Origin: Clostridium sp. DSM 17811
GTDB lineage: Bacteria > Bacillota > Clostridia > Clostridiales > Clostridiaceae
Direction of reading: 5' to 3'
NCBI RefSeq assembly: GCF_018861905.1
Contig: NZ_JAHLDU010000014.1
Span: 1-64,000, forward strand
Length of the DNA: 64,000 nt
Notes under the pieces: generated by a model
The model's database searches: none
The model's input: only the letters and a program-made list of their open reading frames with translations
Told to the model about the DNA's origin: nothing
Made by a program: the position numbers and the translations under genes
Shown here: positions 16,737-25,323 of the stretch, in pieces
Position numbering within the stretch: position 1 is the stretch's first letter
Layout of the letters: every line of letters starts with the position of its first letter

Positions 16737-17192
16737 ATGTTGTATTCAGAATTATTACTTGATCAATTTACAGAACTTTTTGAAAAACACGATGTATTAG
16801 ATAAATTAAACTCAAGAGAAATTTTATATAACTATGGACATTCGGAAATCCACTGCATTCACCTAATAGGTAAATTAGAACAGCCAAATGTTACAAAAAT
16901 ATCATTAAAGTTAAAAATGGATAAAAGTGCTATTAGTAGAATAGTAAAAAAATTATTAAATAATAGAGATATTGAAAGTTACCAATTAGAATGTAATAAA
17001 AAAGAGATTTATTACAAATTGACCCCAAAAGGTCAAGAATTATTTGATGAACATTTAAAAATACATTTTTCTGGGAGAGAAAGAGATAAAAAGTTTTTTG
17101 AAGAACTTGATGATATTGATTCCCACATTGTAAGCAAGTCCCTAAGTAAATATATCAAATACTTAGAAATTCAAATAGAGAAATTAAAATAA
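16737..17192 (+). CDS. MarR-family transcriptional regulator
   Basis: About 151 residues. ATG 16737 is preferred over the upstream GTG (16722), which sits on top of the aaaggaag site. The winged helix is visible as NVTKISLKLKMDKSAISRIV and KKLLNNRDIESYQ...YKLTPKGQELFDEH, flanked by dimerisation helices; the C-terminal helix is long and lysine-rich. It lies directly after twin palindromic operators and 14 bases before the cyclase gene, so it likely represses its own operon (regulator, cyclase, flavin reductase) until a ligand binds. Confidence 0.88.
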   Translation: MLYSELLLDQFTELFEKHDVLDKLNSREILYNYGHSEIHCIHLIGKLEQPNVTKISLKLKMDKSAISRIVKKLLNNRDIESYQLECNKKEIYYKLTPKGQELFDEHLKIHFSGRERDKKFFEELDDIDSHIVSKSLSKYIKYLEIQIEKLK

Positions 17193-17205
17193 GGAGTGAT
17201 AAATT

Positions 17206-17778
17206 TTGTTAATAGATTTAAGCGTAAAGATTACCAAAGAATCCAATAAAAATGTTTTAAATAATGATGAGGCAAAAATGGCTTCATTCGGTCATTTGGG
17301 AACTCATTTTGATGTAATGGACAAAGAGTTTCAACTAGAATATACAAAGAGGGACGCTATAGTATTTGATGTAAGTCAGATATTAGATAAAGACATTGAT
17401 GTATCAGATATAGATATCAATTTAGTGAATGAAAATATGTTTGTTGCTTTTTACACAGGATATATAGAAAAAGAAGGATATGGTACAAAAACTTATTTCA
17501 CATCACATCCACAGTTATCGGATGAATTAATTACTCAGTTGGTTAATCGTAAAATTTCAATTATTGGTATAGATTTTGCGGGAGTAAGACGTGGTAAAGA
17601 CCATACAACTAAAGATCAATATTGTGCAGATAGAGATGTATTTGTTATTGAAAATTTATGTAATTTAGGTAAAGTTTTAAATCAAAAAAAATCAATTAAA
17701 TTCACGGCTAATACATATCCAATTAACTTTGCAGATATGACAGGATTACCTTGTAGGGTAGTAGCTGAGATGGAATAA
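17206..17778 (+). CDS. Cyclase-family metal hydrolase (kynurenine formamidase-like)
   Basis: A 190-residue protein from TTG 17206 (ataaggagtg upstream). It shows the cyclase/formamidase motif as GHLGTHFDVMD (about residues 26-36) with the metal-ligand His and Asp, but the following Pro-x-His of the classical HxGTHxDxPxH motif is replaced (VMDKEF), so metal binding may differ. Other family marks are YFTSHPQLSDELI and IGIDFAGVRRGKDHTTKDQ. It is co-transcribed with the MarR gene. The family hydrolyses amides or esters of small cyclic compounds; the substrate is unknown. Confidence 0.75.
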   Translation: MLIDLSVKITKESNKNVLNNDEAKMASFGHLGTHFDVMDKEFQLEYTKRDAIVFDVSQILDKDIDVSDIDINLVNENMFVAFYTGYIEKEGYGTKTYFTSHPQLSDELITQLVNRKISIIGIDFAGVRRGKDHTTKDQYCADRDVFVIENLCNLGKVLNQKKSIKFTANTYPINFADMTGLPCRVVAEME

Positions 17779-17827
17779 ATATTATAATGAAATATTTAAG
17801 TAAAATGTAGTAGAGGAGAGTGAAACG

Positions 17828-18388
17828 ATGAGAAAGAATTTTGGAGCAAAACCGTACACATTACCGCAGCCGGTTTTTATCATTTCAACCTATGGCGAAG
17901 ACGGTACACCAAATGCGATGCTTGCCGTATGGGGAGGTATCAGCAATGAAACTGAGATATCAATATGCCTCAGTTCACAACGTAAGACTGTGAAGAATAT
18001 CCTTGACCGTGGGGCGTTCACTGTTAGTATGGCAGATGCGGCTAATGTTGCAGCCTGTGACTATGTAGGAATTGAATCTGGTAATAAGGTGTCTGACAAA
18101 TTCGAAAAAGCTGGCTTTCATGCGGTGAAGTCTGAGTTTGTAGATGCACCTTTGATTGAGGAACTGCCAATGGCTCTGGAGTGCAGAATTAAAAGTTACG
18201 ACGAAGAGACCTGGAGAATGGTGGGAGAAATCGTTAATGTCAGCATAGATGAGCGTATTCTGGGAGAAAACGGGAAGGTATCACTTACGAAGTTTGACCC
18301 GATTATTTACGATTGGATGAGTAAGGATTACCTGAAAGTCGGAGAAAAGGTCGGCAATGCGTACCGTGATGGATTGGCACTAAAATAA
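17828..18388 (+). CDS. Flavin reductase family (DIM6/NTAB) protein
   Basis: A 186-residue FMN-binding split-barrel protein: PVFIISTYGEDGTPNAMLAVW, LSSQRKTVKNILDRGAFTVSM, and GIESGNKVSDKFEKAGF are diagnostic. It reduces flavins with NAD(P)H or is a related flavoprotein of unknown target. ATG follows agaggagag. It lies 49 bases after the cyclase gene and is probably in the MarR operon. Its codon use (many GTC, CTG, GGC, GAC codons) is GC-richer than its neighbours, hinting at separate acquisition. Confidence 0.88.
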   Translation: MRKNFGAKPYTLPQPVFIISTYGEDGTPNAMLAVWGGISNETEISICLSSQRKTVKNILDRGAFTVSMADAANVAACDYVGIESGNKVSDKFEKAGFHAVKSEFVDAPLIEELPMALECRIKSYDEETWRMVGEIVNVSIDERILGENGKVSLTKFDPIIYDWMSKDYLKVGEKVGNAYRDGLALK

Positions 18389-18501
18389 TAGACCAAAGCT
18401 GTGTAAATTCAAAAAAGAGAGGCAATGAAGTGTTCAGAACTGGTTGCAGAGTAGATTATCAGATGAGCAGTCTAAAAAATTGAGTATGCCTTAGTGTTAA
18501 T

Positions 18502-18542
18502 AATCCCTACAAGGAATAAAATTTTACTTGTAGGGATTTTTA
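18502..18542 (+). terminator. Intrinsic terminator
   Basis: A 12-bp perfect stem (aatccctacaag / cttgtagggatt) followed by tttattct. It closes the MarR-cyclase-flavin reductase unit about 115 bases after its last stop. Confidence 0.85.
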
Positions 18543-18592
18543 TTCTATCATGGAGGTCATTGTGAAAAAAATACAAATATAAGTAATAAGAA

Positions 18593-18751
18593 TTATTTCT
18601 TAAATCCATATATACTTGCTGTGAACCCAATTAGCATAATAACAAATCCTGCAATATCAAAATAAAAGACGTCACTAATAGCATCGAAACCTCCTCCACC
18701 CATTGCTATGACTGCAACTCCAAGAATGGTAATTTCCAAACCTATCAACAT
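18593..18751 (-). CDS. 52-residue membrane protein
   Basis: The product begins MLIGLEITILGVAVIAMGGGG and continues with a second helix (AGFVIMLIGFTASIYGF) ending KK: two transmembrane helices. No ribosome site is visible before ATG 18751; instead the minus-strand 5' flank is the end of a GTCGACACAA repeat (18766-18846), so the repeat may have displaced the original leader. Function unknown. Confidence 0.45.
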   Translation of the reverse strand: MLIGLEITILGVAVIAMGGGGFDAISDVFYFDIAGFVIMLIGFTASIYGFKK

Positions 18752-18765
18752 TATTTGCCATGGGG

Positions 18766-18846
18766 TATTGTGTTACATTAAGAATATCAACATTTGCTTA
18801 ATAAAGTAAACCCATATCTAATGATATGAGTTTACTTGTGTCGACA
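18766..18846 (-). repeat. GTCGACACAA repeat, copy 4 (reverse orientation)
   Basis: On the minus strand: gtcgacacaa, hairpin gtaaactcat...atgggtttac, linker ttattaagcaaatgttgata, then a truncated second element (aatgtaacacaata) that runs into the 52-residue gene. It lies 17 bases after the zinc-ribbon gene stop. Confidence 0.7.
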
Positions 18847-18863
18847 TATAAGAAAGTTGCGAA

Positions 18864-19052
18864 CTACTTAAATTTTTCTGGATTTGTTACTCTCGTAGAT
18901 AAAATGTAACCACATTCTGTACAAATCTCTGCAATTATTTCTGAACCCAGAGAAAAGGTTTTATCTATCGGGTACATTTTTCCTTGTGCATATTGCTTTC
19001 CCTTGCCAATTTCTTTACATCCACAAATAGGACAAATGTTATTATTTTCCAT
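18864..19052 (-). CDS. Small zinc-ribbon protein
   Basis: A 62-residue protein with CPICGC (residues 7-12) and CTECGY (about 44-49), a typical four-cysteine zinc ribbon, between which lies a basic segment (KGKQYAQGKMYPIDK). A strong aggaggag site precedes ATG 19052. Its promoter is regulatory element copy B (-10 at 19115-19120). Such ribbons are commonly annotated as nucleic-acid or TFIIB-like domains; the role here is unknown. Confidence 0.75.
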   Translation of the reverse strand: MENNNICPICGCKEIGKGKQYAQGKMYPIDKTFSLGSEIIAEICTECGYILSTRVTNPEKFK

Positions 19053-19104
19053 GAAATTCTCCTCCTATTTTTCTTAAACAATGGTTTACGAGTATTACAT
19101 AATA

Positions 19105-19250
19105 CATTTATTCAATTATATCCTATTGCCTTATCCAAGAGTCAGAATAATAATGAAAAAACGTTAAAAGTTCGTGTTATATCAACTTAAAGTTCGTTTA
19201 TTTTATAGCGAGGTCATGGAATCTAGTTATATAATAAAGTTTATGATAGC
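19105..19250. promoter_or_regulatory. Repeated promoter element, copy B, with paired LytTR-like boxes
   Basis: Two direct boxes aaagttcgt lie at 19167-19175 and 19189-19197 (22-bp period, 13-bp spacer), fitting the LytTR/AgrA consensus. On the minus strand a -10 (TATAAT, 19115-19120) faces the zinc-ribbon gene. On the plus strand, in box orientation, a TATAAT (19230-19235) lies 32 bases beyond the second box, the usual LytTR spacing. The element aligns with copy A over about 150 bases. The product of the plus-strand promoter is not evident. Confidence 0.55.
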
Positions 19251-19271
19251 CTTATATAATATTTAGTTTAA

Positions 19272-19406
19272 TTATTTTAAGTTATCTTTAGCGTATTGAG
19301 CCTCTGATGGTGTAAATTTATCACCTGCTGAAGATATCAATTGATCATAAACTGCACTTGGAGACATTTCCTTATTACACGCTTTACAATTAACTAATGT
19401 ACTCAT
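19272..19406 (-). CDS. 44-residue small protein with a Cys pair
   Basis: The product starts MSTLVNCKACNKEMSPSAV and continues with an amphipathic stretch (DQLISSAGDKFTPSEAQYAKDNLK). CKAC followed by NKEMSPSA is the first half of a zinc-ribbon knuckle, with no second pair. An aagggga site lies 9 bases before ATG 19406. Function unknown; it is probably a genuine small protein because its codon use and frame are clean. Confidence 0.6.
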   Translation of the reverse strand: MSTLVNCKACNKEMSPSAVYDQLISSAGDKFTPSEAQYAKDNLK

Positions 19407-19544
19407 GTTAATATATCCCCTTAAATTTTTGAGAGATCTCACGGAAACTCCTTAAATAAAAACCATAAACCATTGCTGAAGCCGAATGAGATTTTTTAGC
19501 ATGTTCATATCGAGAATATTGTATGCCTTTTTGCTATTTTAATA

Positions 19545-20426
19545 TTATAATGTAACTTTATTTAATTTCATTAATGATCTATCTATATTTCTAACATATT
19601 TATTTTTTGAATAGCCTAGAGCCAGCGCACCAACAATTATATTATCTTTTGGAATTTCTAAATATCTATAAATATCCAAATTATTTTCTGAAGCCTTTAT
19701 GAAATATCCTGGTATAAAACTGCCAATTTCAATTCCTCTTGCCATATCCATGCAATTTCCTAGGGCCAGAATTCCATCTAGTTCTGTATAAGCAACATTT
19801 TTAGGGCCATAAAGGATTAATAAATTCTTTGAATTGAAAAATACACGATCCTCGTTAATTTCATTGGCATCCACTATTCCTTGAAAGCTTCTTAATAGTT
19901 TTCCTGCATCTTTGATTTTATTTGGTGCCATCCACTTTAATAGTCGTAGCATAAAGGGATGTTGCAATTGCTTAATTGTCTTTTTTAAATAAACTGATGT
20001 TATATTAGATAACTCAGCTATTAATTTAGAATCATTCGTGACAACCGCCTTAATATTATGCTGGTTATGAGCACTTGGAGCATTTGAACCAGCTTCAATA
20101 ATCAAATTCATATCTTCATCACTTATTTCTTTGTTAGTAAATTGTCTAATTGAGTGACGATTCTTGTAAAATTCTATTAATTTATCTCTTTCAATAATTG
20201 GTTCTTTTGGGTTAACCCTATCATTTTCTTCTTTATAATTTAAGTTTTCATTTTTTATTGCATTTTGAGGACATACACTTATACATTGTCCACATGCAAA
20301 ACATAAACTAGAATTATTGATTTGTGGAACCTGATCTTTTTTAGTTTGTCTAAAAATATTCTCTGGACATACATTTTTGCAACTACCACATTTAATACAT
20401 TTTGAAGCATTAATCTCAATTTCCAT
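19545..20426 (-). CDS. Ferredoxin-nitroreductase fusion protein
   Basis: A 293-residue protein. Residues 8-60 hold two [4Fe-4S] motifs (CIKCGSCKNVCPE and CFACGQCISVCPQ). From about residue 85 follows a nitroreductase fold with RHSIRQFTNKEI, GSNAPSAHNQHNIKAVV and a C-terminal IIVGALALGYSKNK. Clostridia encode many such enzymes, which reduce flavin-accessible nitro or quinone substrates with electrons from the attached ferredoxin domain. It is monocistronic, with aggggt before ATG and a palindrome about 200 bases upstream. Confidence 0.9.
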   Translation of the reverse strand: MEIEINASKCIKCGSCKNVCPENIFRQTKKDQVPQINNSSLCFACGQCISVCPQNAIKNENLNYKEENDRVNPKEPIIERDKLIEFYKNRHSIRQFTNKEISDEDMNLIIEAGSNAPSAHNQHNIKAVVTNDSKLIAELSNITSVYLKKTIKQLQHPFMLRLLKWMAPNKIKDAGKLLRSFQGIVDANEINEDRVFFNSKNLLILYGPKNVAYTELDGILALGNCMDMARGIEIGSFIPGYFIKASENNLDIYRYLEIPKDNIIVGALALGYSKNKYVRNIDRSLMKLNKVTL

Positions 20427-20623
20427 ATTTAAAACCCCTCTATTTTATAATTTTGGTGTTTTCATATCATTATTTTATATCATAAAATTTGAAGTGCTTA
20501 TGCTCATTTTCTGCTTTATATCATAACCAGTCATGTTATTGGTCATAAGAAAACCAAGTATTGTAAATTCAGTCATTTAAATTGTCTCCTAATATAATTC
20601 TATTTTCTTAATATCTCGTTGAT

Positions 20624-20642
20624 ATATATCGTATCGATATAT
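20624..20642. promoter_or_regulatory. Palindromic candidate operator
   Basis: A perfect inverted repeat with 8-bp arms (atatatcg-tat-cgatatat), about 200 bases upstream of the ferredoxin-nitroreductase. Size and symmetry suit a TetR-type operator, but no regulator gene is adjacent. The rest of 20427-20937 has no intact gene; a short open stretch at about 20755-20890 reads like a broken coding fragment I cannot identify. Confidence 0.35.
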
Positions 20643-20937
20643 TATGCTATAATTTTATAGTATACACATATTATTCTTTTGTATATACATTTTTAATTTG
20701 ATTTATATATTGGAACTGTAGGTTACAGTACTGAGCATACTGAACTTTCAGAAAAGGTACCATTTCATTAGATGAACTATTGTCTTTTAATTCTAAACTG
20801 TTAGAAGCCGATGTGAATCTAATTGATAAGTTGGAATTTCAGAAACTCCATAAATTAAATATTTTTAAATTTAGGTTGAATTTATCCTAAAAGTAATATA
20901 ATAATGTATGACAATTAAAATTATACGAGGAATATAT

Positions 20938-21180
20938 ATGTTAGTAAACAGTCAAAAGATGGTTTCGATATCAGAAGCTAATCAGAATTTTTCTAAAATA
21001 GCAAAGTTAGTAGATGAGGACAAATCTGTAGTTATAATGAAAAACAATAAACCTAAATATATTCTTTTAGATTTTGATAAATTTAGCAAAGGGTCAATAT
21101 CAGAGGAAGAAAAACTAGAGACAATTGCCGATAGAATATTATTTGAAAATTTAGATGCCTTTAAAGAATTAGCTAAATGA
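20938..21180 (+). CDS. Phd/YefM-family antitoxin
   Basis: An 80-residue protein from ATG 20938 (acgaggaa upstream; the frame extends to 20908 without support). MVSISEANQNFSKIAKLVDE followed by SVVIMKNNKPKYILLDFDKF is the Phd/YefM DNA-binding and dimer domain, and the C-terminal helix would wrap the toxin. The stop overlaps the start of a Doc-like toxin reading frame (ATGA), but that toxin is gutted, so this antitoxin is orphaned unless another Doc exists in the genome. Confidence 0.88.
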   Translation: MLVNSQKMVSISEANQNFSKIAKLVDEDKSVVIMKNNKPKYILLDFDKFSKGSISEEEKLETIADRILFENLDAFKELAK

Positions 21181-21379
21181 AATATATGTAATGTTAATTT
21201 TATTAGAATATAATGAAATTATATTATCATTTACACAAAATGAATTAATAGATTTAGGATTAGGTATAGCCAAAGGAGAAATCAAACAGAAGAATATATA
21301 CGAGTGGATAAAAAAGCATAAAACAACTAAAAAAGAAGGTACCATTATATATACTATGTACCCTCTTCATCCTTTTTAG
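21177..21379 (+). pseudogene. Internally deleted Doc (death-on-curing) toxin
   Basis: The start overlaps the antitoxin stop (ATGA). After four codons (MKYM) a stop appears; then, in another frame, a Doc C-terminus follows: LLEYNEIILSFTQNELIDLG and LGIAKGEIKQKNIYEWI. The Fic/Doc catalytic core (HxFxDANKR-type motif) is entirely missing, about 80-90 residues. A weak hairpin (gaaggtac / gtaccctc) lies near 21338-21372. Confidence 0.75.
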
Positions 21380-21438
21380 CTAATGTATTACTTCGACTTT
21401 TAATTTTGCATTTTGTAGGTCTCATTAATCAAATAATA

Positions 21439-21585
21439 TCATAACATTAAATTATTCAGTGCATGTCCAACTTTTACTCCTAATAAAAATATTAAAGCAC
21501 CTACACCTATAATCAAACAAGCTTTAATAAAGGGGTTGTCATTAATGAAAGATATAATATGAAAAAAAAATTTATTTTTTACCAT
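21439..21585 (-). CDS. Small membrane protein, candidate bacteriocin immunity protein
   Basis: A 48-residue protein from ATG 21585, which overlaps the end of the upstream bacteriocin precursor by 14 bases, so translation may be coupled. It has one long hydrophobic segment (ACLIIGVGALIFLLGVKVG) and no double-glycine leader. Position directly after two class IIb precursors on the same strand, small size and membrane nature fit an immunity protein; it could instead be a third peptide. Its own ribosome site is weak. Confidence 0.55.
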   Translation of the reverse strand: MVKNKFFFHIISFINDNPFIKACLIIGVGALIFLLGVKVGHALNNLML

Positions 21586-21736
21586 TAATAAATCCAACAA
21601 CAACACCTCCGACAAATATTGTACCCGCAACTACATAAGGAGTTGCTTTGGCAGCGCCTACAGCAACAAGCCAAGACCATATTCCACCATTAATTTCCGA
21701 TAAATCACTTTCATTAAGTTCAATTAAATTATTCAT
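21572..21736 (-). CDS. Class IIb bacteriocin precursor, peptide 1
   Basis: A 54-residue precursor. Leader MNNLIELNESDLSEINGG is a textbook double-glycine leader (hydrophobics at the -12, -7 and -4 type positions). The 36-residue core starts IWSWLVAVGAAKATPYVV and ends VGGVVVGFINGKK, with two Trp, a GxxxG motif (GVVVG) and a basic C-terminus. An aagggagtg-like site lies upstream. It is second of three tandem minus-strand genes and divergent from a C39-ABC exporter, which would cut after GG; that exporter is degenerate here. Confidence 0.85.
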   Translation of the reverse strand: MNNLIELNESDLSEINGGIWSWLVAVGAAKATPYVVAGTIFVGGVVVGFINGKK

Positions 21737-21757
21737 AAGTATAAATTCACTCCCAAA

Positions 21758-21922
21758 TTAACGTTTGTCATAAGCACTTCTTAATTCTTTGCCAACTTCA
21801 ACACCTAGCTTAAACACTCCAACACCAGCGGTTATAATACCACATGCTAATAAAAAGCTACCACCATCAATATTTTCAAGTTCATTTGTTTCTAAAGTTT
21901 CAAAATTACGGTTTAATTCCAC
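21758..21922 (-). CDS. Class IIb bacteriocin precursor, peptide 2
   Basis: A 54-residue precursor from GTG 21922 behind agaggtgatatt. The leader ends NELENIDGG (21 residues, double-glycine type). The 33-residue core starts SFLLACGIITAGVGVFKLG and contains GVEVG (GxxxG) with a basic C-terminus (SAYDKR) and one cysteine. It is the first gene of the cluster, 21 bases before peptide 1. Two GG-leader peptides of equal length, each with GxxxG, adjacent and co-directional, define a two-peptide class IIb bacteriocin. Confidence 0.85.
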   Translation of the reverse strand: MELNRNFETLETNELENIDGGSFLLACGIITAGVGVFKLGVEVGKELRSAYDKR

Positions 21923-22036
21923 AATATCACCTCTTTTTAGATAAAATTATACAATATACGATTAATTTTACAATGTAATCATAGCATAATTTATCATAAT
22001 TTGCTTTAATTATGATGAATTAATCATAATTAGATT

Positions 22037-23979
22037 GTGAGGTGCATAATGAAAAATATATTTAAAAAGTATTATTGTATTAAGCAACATGACTATAAAG
22101 ATTGTGGTTGTGCTTGTCTAGCAACAATATGTAAGACAAATGGTTTAAAATATCCAATGTCTAAAATAAGAGAGGCATCTGATACAGATAAAAAGGGGAC
22201 AAGCGCTTTAGGAATAATTAAAGCGGCAGAGCAATTAGGCTTTTCTGCTAAAGGGGTTAAAACTAATAAACCAGAATATATATTTAGTGGTATCCCGCTA
22301 CCAACTATTGCGCATGTAGTTATAGATAAAGCTTTATTACACTATGTGGTTATACATAAAATAAGCGAAAATGAAATGAACTTAAGGGAGTATTTTCAAG
22401 TTGTTATTAGATGATATAGTACCAAATAATCTAACTCAATCATTACATATGTTTTCAATTGGATTTATTATTTTAATTACATTTAAGGTTATTACAAATG
22501 CATTTAGGTCAACGTTTAAATATTCCATTAATGCTTGGATATTATGACCATGTAATTAATTTACCAATGAACTTTTTTGGAACTAGAGAAGTTGGAGAAA
22601 TCATATCAAGATTTAATGATGCGTCTAAAATAAGAGATGCTATTTCAGGGTTAACTCTTACTATGATGATAGATGTTTTTATGGTTATAATAGGTGATAT
22701 AGAATTTAAAGATTTGGATTTTAAATATGGGACAAGAAGTCTTATATTAAAAAATATAAATCTAAAAGTTAAATCTGGAGAAAAGATAGCTTTAGTTGGT
22801 GAAAGTGGTTCTAATTTTTCAGGAGGACAAAAGCAAAGACTATCAATAGCAAGGGCCATACTTAGAAAGCCTGAAATCCTTATTATGGATGAAGCAACAA
22901 GCAATTTGGATTCAATAACTGAAAGAGCTATTGAAAAAGGCGAAATTATAGAAAGCAGTTCTCATACCGAACTTATAAAACAAAAGGGGAAGTACTCTGA
23001 GTTATGGAGAGAACAACTTCCTGATAGTTATGCAGAAGAAATGGTAGCAGCTACGGAGGTAGAAACAAATGATATTAATAATTTAGGTAAACTAAAGAAA
23101 AGCATTGCTGATGATACTAACTATTTCAAAGGTAGTAAAGAAGAAAAAGAGTATTATTATAAATATGAAAGTTATATTCTTGGTAATACGGTGTCAGTTG
23201 AAGATAAAACTAATTTAATAAACTCTAAAAATGATTCAGTTAATCAAATAAATCATTTAGAAAAATTAATTAGATCAATCGAAGATAATAAAAATTATAA
23301 TGCAAAAGACAGTATTTATAATGAGCAGTTTAATAATTATCAAATTTCAAGAAAATCTATAGATGATAAAATACAACAATTAGTAATAAGCAAAAAAGTA
23401 TTACAAAATAAAATAGGGTCTGATGATGCAATATCCGAAATTGATGCTGAAATACAAGATAATAAGAATGGGTTAATTAAATTAGAGAGTGATATTAAAT
23501 TGGAGGCTAGGAAGTCAATCAATGAATTAAGGGGACAACTAAAAACTACTAATAGTAATGTAATTAAATTTGATGAAGGAGTAAATTTATCAAAAGAAAA
23601 AAACAAAATAACATTACTAGCTCAAATAGAGGAAAAGTTAAATTCAAATGCTTACAAAGTTGAATTAATTATACCTGATAAAGATATTGCAAATATAAAA
23701 GATGGACAGGAGATTAAATATAGTTTTACTTCATTACCATATAATGAATATGGATTTTTAAAAGGTAGTATGGAAAGCATAAGTGTTACTTCTCAAACGG
23801 ATAGTGAAAAAGGTGTTGTTTTTTATAAAGGAGAAGGAATATTAAAAAATAACATTCTATATAGTCATAAAAATGAAGAAGCAGTAATAAAACCAGGCAT
23901 GACATGTGAAGCAAGAATAATTACGCGAAGAGAAAATATGTTATATTATTTATTAGAAAAATTAAATCTTAAAGATTAA
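22037..23979 (+). pseudogene. Collapsed bacteriocin exporter: C39 peptidase-ABC transporter fused to HlyD remnant
   Basis: Residues from 22037-22414: an intact-looking C39 peptidase domain with catalytic Cys (KDCGCACLATICK) and His (LHYVVIHKI). A frame change follows near 22400; the next transmembrane piece (LLDDIVPNNLTQSLHMFSIG) is in another frame. Then one 493-codon frame (22498-23979) contains ABC fragments: TMD part ([20 protein letters not shown]), a cut Walker A (VGESGS directly joined to [10 protein letters not shown]), Walker B ([12 protein letters not shown]), then a post-H-loop tail ([13 protein letters not shown]), and after EMVAATEVE an HlyD-like coiled-coil/barrel protein missing its membrane anchor. 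Walker A lysine and H-loop are lost, so it cannot be an active exporter. Confidence 0.85.
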
Positions 23980-23980
23980 T

Positions 23981-24037
23981 GAGGGTGTAAATTATTTTGT
24001 GTATTCTCTTTCTTTAAGCAAAATAATTTACACCCTC
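23981..24037. terminator. Bidirectional intrinsic terminator
   Basis: An 18-bp perfect stem (gagggtgtaaattatttt / aaaataatttacaccctc) with a 21-base loop. It is between the exporter relic and the convergent lipocalin-like gene. Confidence 0.85.
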
Positions 24038-24099
24038 CATCAAATTAAAGAAATAGTAAATGCAAATTCTTCATTTACTATTGTAAACAAATTATATTA

Positions 24100-25101
24100 T
24101 TATTCTTCACCACAAATGTCTCCAATCATTTCTAAAACTACATGTCTATTAATAGGCTCACCTTTATATACACCAGTTACACTACATAAACTTTGACAGC
24201 CGACAATCTGTACATCCTCATGAATAAATTCTGGTTCGTCAATCATTGCTACTAATTTTAAATTAAGATCTTCTGTTGGAATAGAAATACTAACTACTTT
24301 AGGATAATGTCTTCCTGTTTTGCTACTTGTCCAAATTTCATCATAAGTAACATCTGGGATTACATTTAATTGTGTACCATTTTTATTTATAATAGTAGCA
24401 AAAGCATATCTTCCATCATTTGAATAGTTATCCCAAAGAGAAATTGCTCCACTATTATCATCATTAAGAGTCATACCAAGCCATAGCCAAGAAGGTGGAA
24501 CTACTCCGGACGCATCAGGTGCAAAAGATTCTGCATCTAATTTATGTGACCATTGTCTATCAAACCATGCAGTTGCATTCTTTATTTTATGTTCCTTACC
24601 TTTAATAGTAAATGTTCCTTCTATACTCATGTTAGGGAAAGAAAATTGAAGTGAATCAGTACCCATAAAATTTAATAAACCTGTTGTTCCATTGTAAAGC
24701 ACTTCTTTTTTAGGAGTTAAGATAACATCTAAATTTCCATCTGCCACTTCAAGTTTTAATGCCATTTTGTTGTGATCTCCAGAAAGCACACCTAAAGATG
24801 AATATACATGCATTTTTTCAGCATCTGTTCCATTTTTTTCAGACTCTGGTTCAGTTATATCATTGTTAATCCAAATGTTTTCAGTACCATTCATTAATAA
24901 AAATTCTGCTGTAACCATTTTACCTGCTGGACCTGCATTAAAACTTTGTTGATGCCACATAAAACCTAATTGTTGTCCTTCACATTCAAAATTACTAATA
25001 ACATACCATGAATCTATGCTACTCTTAAGCTTTGCAGGTAAATCCTTCTTATAATCCACATATAGTGGTATTCCTTTGTTTGTCATAAAATTCTTTCTCA
25101 T
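24100..25101 (-). CDS. AttH/CrtC-type lipocalin-like protein
   Basis: A 333-residue protein of the AttH / carotenoid 1,2-hydratase-like (CrtC) superfamily: two tandem lipocalin-like barrels with the conserved SWYVISNFECEG opening, ATAWFDRQWSHK and SWLWLGMTLNDDNSGAISLWD segments. Relatives are called predicted secreted hydrolases, but this one has no signal peptide, so it is likely cytoplasmic; the substrate is unknown. About 30% identical by eye to 27047-28036. It lies downstream of a TetR gene on the same strand, and a strong hairpin separates the two. Ribosome site gaggtg. Confidence 0.82.
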   Translation of the reverse strand: MRKNFMTNKGIPLYVDYKKDLPAKLKSSIDSWYVISNFECEGQQLGFMWHQQSFNAGPAGKMVTAEFLLMNGTENIWINNDITEPESEKNGTDAEKMHVYSSLGVLSGDHNKMALKLEVADGNLDVILTPKKEVLYNGTTGLLNFMGTDSLQFSFPNMSIEGTFTIKGKEHKIKNATAWFDRQWSHKLDAESFAPDASGVVPPSWLWLGMTLNDDNSGAISLWDNYSNDGRYAFATIINKNGTQLNVIPDVTYDEIWTSSKTGRHYPKVVSISIPTEDLNLKLVAMIDEPEFIHEDVQIVGCQSLCSVTGVYKGEPINRHVVLEMIGDICGEE

Positions 25102-25261
25102 TTAAATACACCTCTTCTTAATCATATTTTTAAGTAATTATTGAAATTTTCACCAAGATTGCAGCCTCACATTAAAGTTATAATATATTAATATTGATAG
25201 CTTGAATGTATGCCTTATTTCTTAATAATGTTATTATAATTGGGTAATATACATAAATAAA

Positions 25262-25314
25262 CTTACAAAAACATCGAAATGTAATATTCTTTTACACTTC
25301 GATGTCTTTGTAAG
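25262..25314. terminator. Intrinsic terminator
   Basis: A hairpin with arms cttacaaaaacatcgaaatgtaa-like and ttacacttcgatgtctttgtaag, 10 bases after the TetR stop at 25324 on the minus strand. Confidence 0.8.
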
Positions 25315-25323
25315 TCTATAAAA

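Noticed and set aside
23999-24196. 65-codon plus-strand frame
   Set aside because: It starts in the loop of the strong terminator and runs antisense into the AttH-like gene.
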